Of a stretch of DNA of 64,000 nt, positions 56,357 to 64,000 are shown piece after piece (the stretch's first letter is position 1; every line of letters begins with the position of its first letter). This DNA comes from Variovorax sp. J2L1-78. GTDB taxonomy: Bacteria > Pseudomonadota > Gammaproteobacteria > Burkholderiales > Burkholderiaceae_C. The stretch spans positions 2,480,001 to 2,544,000 of the forward strand of contig NZ_JASZYB010000001.1 in assembly GCF_030317205.1 (NCBI RefSeq). The letters are read 5' to 3'. A program made the position numbers and the translations under genes. The notes beneath the pieces were generated by a model. That model had not been told where the DNA came from. It was given only the letters and a program-made list of their open reading frames with translations, and ran no database searches.

Positions 56357-57210
56357 TGTGGGTGTCGCAGGGGGCGGACGCCGCGCTCGCGGGGGTCCTG
56401 GGTTTGCTGATCGGCAGCTTTCTCAACGTCGTGATCTACCGGCTGCCCAAGATGCTCGAGCGGCAATGGGCCGCCGACTGTGCCGCCATCGACGGCGCGG
56501 CGCCCGAGACGCCCGCCGCCCCCACCGAAGCCTTCAACCTCATGGTGCCGCACTCGCGCTGCCCGCAGTGCGGGCATGCCATCGGCTGGTACGAGAACGT
56601 GCCGGTGCTGAGCTACCTCTTCCTGCGCGGCCGCTGCTCGTCGTGCAAGACAAGGATCAGCCCGCGCTACCCGATCGTCGAGCTGGTCACCGGCCTGCTC
56701 TTCGCCTGGTGCGTGTGGCGCATGCCGGGGCAATGGGCGGCGTTGGCCTGGTGCGGATTCTCGGCCGCGCTGCTGACATTGGCGCTGATCGACTGGGACA
56801 CCACCCTGCTGCCAGACGACATCACCCTGCCCCTGCTGTGGGCCGGCCTGCTGGCCGCCATCCTCGGCTTCACCGGCGTGAGCCTGACAAACGCCGTCCT
56901 GGGCGCGGTCGCAGGCTACCTGTCGCTGTGGGGCATCTACTGGCTCTTCAAGCTCACCACGGGCAAGGAAGGCATGGGCTACGGCGACTTCAAGCTGTTC
57001 GCGGCCTTCGGCGCCTGGTTCGGCTGGCAGGCGCTGGTGCCGATCATCCTGATGGCCTCGGTCATCGGTGTCGCCGTGGGCCTGGCGCTCAAGTTCAACA
57101 ACGGCCTGCGCGAAGGCGGCTACGTGCCTTTCGGCCCGTTCCTGGCGGGTGCAGGCTTCACCGCGATGCTCTTCGGCGCCGACACGATCCTGCGCGTCGT
57201 CGGGCTTTGA
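56356..57210 (+). CDS. pilD: Prepilin peptidase/N-methyltransferase PilD
   Basis: A 284-residue membrane aspartyl protease that cleaves prepilin leaders and methylates the new N terminus. GLLIGSFLNVVIYRLP, the zinc pair CPQC/CSSC, the catalytic Asp in LIDWDTTLLPDD and the GYGD motif (EGMGYGDFKLFA) are all present. Similarity begins at MWVSQGAD. The ATG overlaps the pilC stop. Confidence 0.96.
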   Translation: MWVSQGADAALAGVLGLLIGSFLNVVIYRLPKMLERQWAADCAAIDGAAPETPAAPTEAFNLMVPHSRCPQCGHAIGWYENVPVLSYLFLRGRCSSCKTRISPRYPIVELVTGLLFAWCVWRMPGQWAALAWCGFSAALLTLALIDWDTTLLPDDITLPLLWAGLLAAILGFTGVSLTNAVLGAVAGYLSLWGIYWLFKLTTGKEGMGYGDFKLFAAFGAWFGWQALVPIILMASVIGVAVGLALKFNNGLREGGYVPFGPFLAGAGFTAMLFGADTILRVVGL

Positions 57211-57229
57211 CGTTCGGGGGCCGCACACC

Positions 57230-57829
57230 ATGCGCATCGGCCTGACCGGCGGCATCGGCAGCGGCAAGAGCACGGTCGCTGCGATGTTGAGCGACCTGGG
57301 CGCCACCCTGATCGACACCGACGCCATTTCGCGCGCCATCACCCTGCCGCGTGGCCCGGCCATCCCCGCGATCCAGGCGGCGTTCGGTGCCAACGTGCTC
57401 GATGCCGCCGGCGGCCTGGACCGGGCTCGCATGCGCGACATCGTGTTCGCCCAGGCCGATGCCAAGCGGCGGCTCGAAGCCATCCTGCACCCACTCATCG
57501 GCATCGAGACCGAACGGCAGGCCACGGCGGCCGCGGGCACGACGCTCGTCTTCGACGTCCCGTTGCTGGTGGAGTCGAAGCGCTGGCGGCGCATCGTCGA
57601 CCGCGTGCTGGTGGTCGACGCGAGCGAAGCCACGCAACTGACCCGTGTGATGGCACGCTCCGGGTGGGCGCCTGACGCCGTGCGGGCCGTGATCGCCCAG
57701 CAGGCACCGCGCCGCGAACGCCGCGCGGCGGCGGACGCCGTGGTCTTCAACGATGGCCTGAGCCTCGAGGCGCTGGCGGGCGAGGTGCGCAGCCTGTGGA
57801 CCCACTGGATCGGGCATTCTGCGCCCTGA
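57230..57829 (+). CDS. coaE: Dephospho-CoA kinase
   Basis: A 199-residue kinase performing the last step of CoA synthesis. The P-loop is GGIGSGKST (residues 7-15); DTDAISRAIT, HPLIGIETERQA and FDVPLLVESKRW follow. It lies 19 bases after pilD, the conserved pilBCD-coaE-zapD-yacG order. Confidence 0.96.
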   Translation: MRIGLTGGIGSGKSTVAAMLSDLGATLIDTDAISRAITLPRGPAIPAIQAAFGANVLDAAGGLDRARMRDIVFAQADAKRRLEAILHPLIGIETERQATAAAGTTLVFDVPLLVESKRWRRIVDRVLVVDASEATQLTRVMARSGWAPDAVRAVIAQQAPRRERRAAADAVVFNDGLSLEALAGEVRSLWTHWIGHSAP

Positions 57830-57931
57830 GCCCTGCGGGCCCAACCGCGATGATCGGCCCACGAAGCAACACGACACACCACATCGTGCACCCTGGGGCT
57901 ATGATCCCGCGACAGGAAATCGATATACCGC

Positions 57932-58687
57932 GTGATTCTTTACGAGTACCCCTTCAACGAGCGCATCCGGACTTACCTGCGGCTGGAGCACCTGTTCCGC
58001 CGCCTGGGTGAGCTGGTCCCCGCGGAATCCGCCCTCTCGCACCACTACGCGCTGGTCACGATCTTCGAGATCATGGATGTCGCCGCGCGCGCCGACCTCA
58101 AGTCCGACGTGCTGCGCGACCTCGACAAGCACAAGAACGTCTTCAACAGCTACCGCGGCAACCCCGCGATCTCCGAGGCCGTGCTCGACCAGGTGGTGGG
58201 GCAGCTCGAACGCAATTTCGCCACCCTCAACACCGTGCCCGGCAAGGCCGGACAGTCATTGACGGAAAACGAGTGGCTCATGAGCATCCGCAGCCGTGCG
58301 GGCATCCCGGGCGGCACTTGCGAATTCGACCTGCCGGCCTACCACGCCTGGCAGAACCGCCCCGCCGCGGCACGGCGCGTCGACCTGGAACGCTGGTCGT
58401 CGACGCTGGCGCCGCTGGCCGAATCGATCTACCTGCTGCTCAAGCTGCTGCGGGACGCCGACGTGCCCTACAAGGTGATGGCCGCTGGCGGCCAGTTCCA
58501 GCAGAACCTGCCGCAGGGCCGCAGTTTCCAGCTGCTGCGGCTGCGCATCGACCCCCGCCTCGGACTGATCCCGGAGATCAGCGGCAACCGGTTGATGGTG
58601 TCGGTGCGGATGATGCGGCATGCATCGGACGACCGCCTGCACGCGAGCCTCGAAGACACCCCCTTTGAACTGACCCTGTGCGCCTGA
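57932..58687 (+). CDS. zapD: Cell division protein ZapD
   Basis: A 251-residue FtsZ-bundling protein (DUF1342). YEYPFNERIRTYLRLEHLF at the start, NVFNSYRGNPAISE, and the C-terminal ISGNRLMVSVRMM strand are diagnostic. It crosslinks FtsZ filaments at the division ring. The start is GTG (VILYEYPF), with GGAAAT upstream at long spacing. yacG follows after 60 bases. Confidence 0.95.
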   Translation: MILYEYPFNERIRTYLRLEHLFRRLGELVPAESALSHHYALVTIFEIMDVAARADLKSDVLRDLDKHKNVFNSYRGNPAISEAVLDQVVGQLERNFATLNTVPGKAGQSLTENEWLMSIRSRAGIPGGTCEFDLPAYHAWQNRPAAARRVDLERWSSTLAPLAESIYLLLKLLRDADVPYKVMAAGGQFQQNLPQGRSFQLLRLRIDPRLGLIPEISGNRLMVSVRMMRHASDDRLHASLEDTPFELTLCA

Positions 58688-58747
58688 CGCGCGCATGAAC
58701 GAACCGGCGTTGCTGCCCGTGTCGGCACGGCGCGCAGGAGAAAAGCC

Positions 58748-58960
58748 ATGACCACCCGCACCACCCCGACCGGCGACCGCATCGTGCGGTGCCCCGCCTG
58801 TGGCCAGGACAGCATCTACGGCCCCGGCAATGCCTACCGCCCCTTCTGCAGCGCGCGCTGCAAGGGCGTGGACCTCGGCGCCTGGGCCAGCGAAGAATTC
58901 CGCATGCCGGCCGAGGCGCCGCCGGACGACGAGCCCTTCGGCGACCCGCGCCTGCAGTAG
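58748..58960 (+). CDS. yacG: DNA gyrase inhibitor YacG
   Basis: A 70-residue zinc protein. The four-cysteine site is RCPACGQ and [12 protein letters not shown], followed by [11 protein letters not shown]; all typical. In E. coli, YacG binds the GyrB C-terminal domain and inhibits gyrase. AGGAG lies 7 bases before the ATG. It is convergent with the mutT-like gene. Confidence 0.95.
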   Translation: MTTRTTPTGDRIVRCPACGQDSIYGPGNAYRPFCSARCKGVDLGAWASEEFRMPAEAPPDDEPFGDPRLQ

Positions 58961-58967
58961 CGCCGGC

Positions 58968-59417
58968 TCAGCCGGCGCTTGCGGCGCGTGGTTCGCCTGA
59001 AGCGCGCTCTTCGGCCAGCCAGGCCAGCACCGGCAACGCGCCGGGCAGCACCGGCGTCACGTCCAGCGGCAGTTGCTGCCAGCGCATCGCCTGGCCTTCG
59101 CGCATCTCGAAGTCACCGTCCCACGCACGCACCTTGCACCAGTGCAGCCGCACCAGCGCGTGCGGGTAGTCGTGCTCGGTGACCCTCCAGACCTCGGCCC
59201 CGGCGATGGTGATGCCGAGCTCTTCCTGCAACTCGCGGCGCAGCGCCTGCTCCACGGTCTCGCCCGCTTCGATCTTGCCGCCCGGGAATTCCCAGTAGCC
59301 GGCGTAGGGCTTGCCCTCCGGTCGCGTGGACAGCAGCAATGCATCGTCCTCATCGCGGATCAGGATGCCCACCGCCACCTCGGTGTGCTTGCGCCCATCG
59401 ACTGCGGCCGTATTCAT
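58968..59417 (-). CDS. MutT-type Nudix hydrolase
   Basis: A 149-residue Nudix enzyme starting at [19 protein letters not shown]. The Nudix box is GGKIEAGETVEQALRRELQEEL, preceded by YWEFPG, the 8-oxo-dGTPase (MutT) pattern; it probably cleans oxidised GTP from the nucleotide pool. The ATG overlaps the DUF815 ATPase stop (ATGA). Confidence 0.9.
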   Translation of the reverse strand: MNTAAVDGRKHTEVAVGILIRDEDDALLLSTRPEGKPYAGYWEFPGGKIEAGETVEQALRRELQEELGITIAGAEVWRVTEHDYPHALVRLHWCKVRAWDGDFEMREGQAMRWQQLPLDVTPVLPGALPVLAWLAEERASGEPRAASAG

Positions 59418-60283
59418 GCACGCCCCATGTAGTCGCGCGCGAACTGGTAGGCCACACGCCCGCTGCGCGAGCCGCGCTCGAGCGCCCAGACCAGCGCCTC
59501 GGGTCGCGCCGCCTCGATGGCAGCCTTGTCGACGCCGAAGGACGAGAGCCACTGCCCCACGATCGCCAGGTACTCGGCCTGGCTGAAGGGGTAGAAGCTC
59601 ACCCACAGGCCGAAGCGCTCCGACAGCGAGATCTTTTCCTCGATCACCTCGCCCGGGTGCACTTCGCCGTCGTCGGTGTGTGTGTAGCTGAGGTTGTCCT
59701 TCATGTACTCAGGCAACAGGTGGCGCCGGTTGCTGGTCGCGTAGATCAGCACGTTGGGCGTCGACGCGGCCACCGAGCCGTCGAGGATGGACTTGAGCGC
59801 CTTGTAGCCCGGCTCGCCCTCGTCGAAGCTCAGGTCATCGCTGAAGACGATGAACTTCTCGGGGCGGTTCGCCACGACCTCGACGATGTCCGGCAGGTCG
59901 GTCAGGTCGGCCTTGTCGACCTCGATCAGGCGCAGGCCCTGCGGCGCATAGGCCTGCAGGCACGCGCGGACGAGCGACGACTTGCCGGTGCCGCGCGCGC
60001 CGGTCAGCAACACGTTGTTGGCCGGCTTGCCCTCGACGAACTGGCGCGTGTTGCGCTCGATCTTCTCCTTCTGGACGTCGATCTCCTTGAGCGCATCGAG
60101 CGGCATCGGCGCCACATGGCGCACGGGCTCGAGCGTGCCGTGGCCCGAGCTGCGCCGGCGGTAACGCCAGGCGATGGCGGCGTCCCAGTCGGCGGGCGCC
60201 TGCAGCGGCTGCGGAAGGATCGACTCGATGCGGGCGATGAGCTGTTCGGCGCGCTCGATGAGGTGCTCGAACTTCTCGTTCAT
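59414..60283 (-). CDS. DUF815 family P-loop ATPase
   Basis: A 289-residue AAA-like ATPase. Walker A is [12 protein letters not shown] (Lys101); [14 protein letters not shown] is the Walker B region; [37 protein letters not shown] are conserved in DUF815. No function is proven. Its ATG overlaps the argJ stop, and mutT follows with another 4-base overlap, so the three are co-translated. Confidence 0.88.
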   Translation of the reverse strand: MNEKFEHLIERAEQLIARIESILPQPLQAPADWDAAIAWRYRRRSSGHGTLEPVRHVAPMPLDALKEIDVQKEKIERNTRQFVEGKPANNVLLTGARGTGKSSLVRACLQAYAPQGLRLIEVDKADLTDLPDIVEVVANRPEKFIVFSDDLSFDEGEPGYKALKSILDGSVAASTPNVLIYATSNRRHLLPEYMKDNLSYTHTDDGEVHPGEVIEEKISLSERFGLWVSFYPFSQAEYLAIVGQWLSSFGVDKAAIEAARPEALVWALERGSRSGRVAYQFARDYMGRA

Positions 60284-61509
60284 GACCGGTAGTCGGCGTT
60301 GATGGACACGTAGTCGTGGCTCAGGTCGCAGGTCCACACCGTGTCGGTGGCGTCGCCGCGCCCCAGGCCGATGCGCACCGTGATCTCGCTCTGCTTCATC
60401 ACGCGCTGGCCGTCTTCCTCACGGTACGACGGATTCCGCCCACCCTGGATGGCCACGTGCACGTCGTCGAGGTACAGGTCGATGCCGGTCTGGTCGAGGT
60501 CGCCGATGCCGGCATAGCCGACCGCGGCGAGGATGCGGCCCAGGTTCGGGTCGCTGGCGAAGAACGCCGTCTTGACCAGCGGAGAATGCGCGACCGCGTA
60601 GGCCACCTGACGGCACTCGGCACCATCGCGGCCACCTTCGACACGGATGGTGATGAACTTGGTGGCGCCCTCGCCGTCGCGCACGATGGCCTGGGCCAGC
60701 AGGCGCGCCACGTTCTGCATCGCGGCGACCAGCACGCGACCGTCGGCCGAATCGAGCGAATCGATGCGCGCGTGCGCGGCCTTCTGCGTCGCGATGACGA
60801 CGAAGGAATCGTTGGTCGAGGTGTCGCCGTCGATGGTCACGCGGTTGAACGATGCATCGGCCAGCGCCTTGGCCAGCGGCTGGATGAGCGCCGGGTCGAT
60901 CTGGGCGTCGGTGGCCATGAAGCCGAGCATGGTCGCCATGTTCGGGCGGATCATGCCGGCACCCTTGCTGATGCCGGTGACGGTGACGGTCGCGCCACCG
61001 ATCTGCACCTGCTGGCTGAAGGCCTTGGGCACCGTGTCGGTGGTCATGATGCCCTCGGCCGCACGCGCCCAATGATCGGCCGACGCATCGGCCAGCGCAG
61101 CCGGCAGGCCGGCCTCGATGCGGTCGACCGGCAACGGCTCCATGATCACGCCGGTCGAGAACGGCAGGATCTGCTCCGGCGCGATGTCGAGTTCGCGCGC
61201 CAGCGCCACGCAGCTCTGGTGCGTGCGCGCCAGCCCGTCCTGGCCAGTGCCCGCATTGGCGTTGCCCGTGTTGATGAGCATGGCGCGGATGCCATAGCCC
61301 TTGGCCAGATGCTCGCGGCACACCTGCACCGGCGCGGCGCAGAAACGGTTCTGGGTGAACACGCCGCCCACCGCTGCGCCCTCGTCGATCAATACGACCG
61401 TCAGGTCCTTGCGGTTGGCCTTGCGCACGCCGGCTTCCGCCACGCCGATGCGCACGCCCGGCACCGCATGCAGCGTCGCCGGATTGGGAGAGGTGAGGTT
61501 CACTGGCAT
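60280..61509 (-). CDS. argJ: Bifunctional ornithine acetyltransferase/N-acetylglutamate synthase ArgJ
   Basis: A 409-residue self-cleaving enzyme of arginine synthesis that recycles acetyl groups. The cleavage site and nucleophile are in [15 protein letters not shown], with Thr193 as the new N-terminal residue of the beta chain; NTGNANAGTG and [11 protein letters not shown] (oxyanion and substrate segments) are present. It follows secA by 33 bases on the same strand. Confidence 0.96.
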   Translation of the reverse strand: MPVNLTSPNPATLHAVPGVRIGVAEAGVRKANRKDLTVVLIDEGAAVGGVFTQNRFCAAPVQVCREHLAKGYGIRAMLINTGNANAGTGQDGLARTHQSCVALARELDIAPEQILPFSTGVIMEPLPVDRIEAGLPAALADASADHWARAAEGIMTTDTVPKAFSQQVQIGGATVTVTGISKGAGMIRPNMATMLGFMATDAQIDPALIQPLAKALADASFNRVTIDGDTSTNDSFVVIATQKAAHARIDSLDSADGRVLVAAMQNVARLLAQAIVRDGEGATKFITIRVEGGRDGAECRQVAYAVAHSPLVKTAFFASDPNLGRILAAVGYAGIGDLDQTGIDLYLDDVHVAIQGGRNPSYREEDGQRVMKQSEITVRIGLGRGDATDTVWTCDLSHDYVSINADYRS

Positions 61510-61542
61510 GGCGTCGTCTTCAAAAGAGGGATCGGGAAGGAA

Positions 61543-64000
<2,458 letters not shown>

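Overview
The window looks like a piece of a Comamonadaceae (Betaproteobacteria, Burkholderiales) chromosome, probably Variovorax or a near relative. The DNA is GC-rich throughout, and the gene blocks are ones I know from that family: rhodanese-grxC-secB, gpmA-S41 protease-ThiF, rplU-rpmA-obgE-proB, ispB-tRNA-Pro-pilBCD-coaE-zapD-yacG and hemA-prfA-prmC-grxD. The assignment rests on protein resemblance and gene order, not on a search. I saw no insertion sequence, phage gene, CRISPR array, rRNA or plasmid function. Nearly all of the window is core genome with short gaps.

Layout. 1-6008: end of a rhodanese-grxC-secB operon (minus), then gpmA, an S41 processing protease and a ThiF/MoeB-type enzyme (plus), then an AsmA-like envelope protein (minus). 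6324-12172 is the most accessory part. It holds a stand-alone receiver, a divergent NarL-type regulator/CHASE3 histidine kinase pair, and a stress-type set (YqjD-like DUF883 protein, unknown membrane protein, ferritin-like protein, BON lipoprotein, CsbD) followed by a DUF429 protein. 12219-14664: a minus-strand run of nudB, a YbhP-like phosphoesterase, folE and a single-domain BLUF photoreceptor. 14827-16491: a malate:quinone oxidoreductase with an apparent signal peptide, on the plus strand between minus-strand blocks. 16576-19383: FmdB-like zinc ribbon, DUF502 and aspS.

19469-31068 is one long minus-strand stretch: serA, a giant DUF3683 FAD/Fe-S oxidoreductase, a HIT protein, DUF971, ubiE, a Tim44-like protein, ubiJ, ubiB and a sodium:solute symporter. 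The ubi genes serve ubiquinone synthesis, and both large dehydrogenases (Mqo and the DUF3683 protein) probably deliver electrons to quinone. 31295-36255: a complete glycerol-3-phosphate uptake operon, ugpBAEC plus ugpQ. 36317-39075: a DUF3772 mechanosensitive channel and a small membrane protein. 39170-43977: hemA, prfA, prmC, grxD and a Lon-like AAA ATPase without a protease domain. 44038-51952: a CNNM/CorC-type protein, a Tat-type lytic transglycosylase, proS, rppH, a CNP1-like protein, proB, obgE, rpmA and rplU. 52141-64000: ispB, tRNA-Pro(CGG), type IV pilus genes pilB-pilC-pilD, coaE, zapD, yacG, a MutT-type hydrolase, a DUF815 ATPase, argJ and the 3' part of secA.

Most worth a second look: a set of mutually exclusive RNA hairpins ending on the pilB start codon; a BLUF photoreceptor only a few bases downstream of folE; SerA next to a D-2-hydroxyacid dehydrogenase-like fusion with a strong hairpin between them; two stacked hairpins between ugpB and ugpA; and apparently leaderless promoters at hemA and the mechanosensitive channel gene. 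None of these is a proven new system; they are candidates with stated tests.
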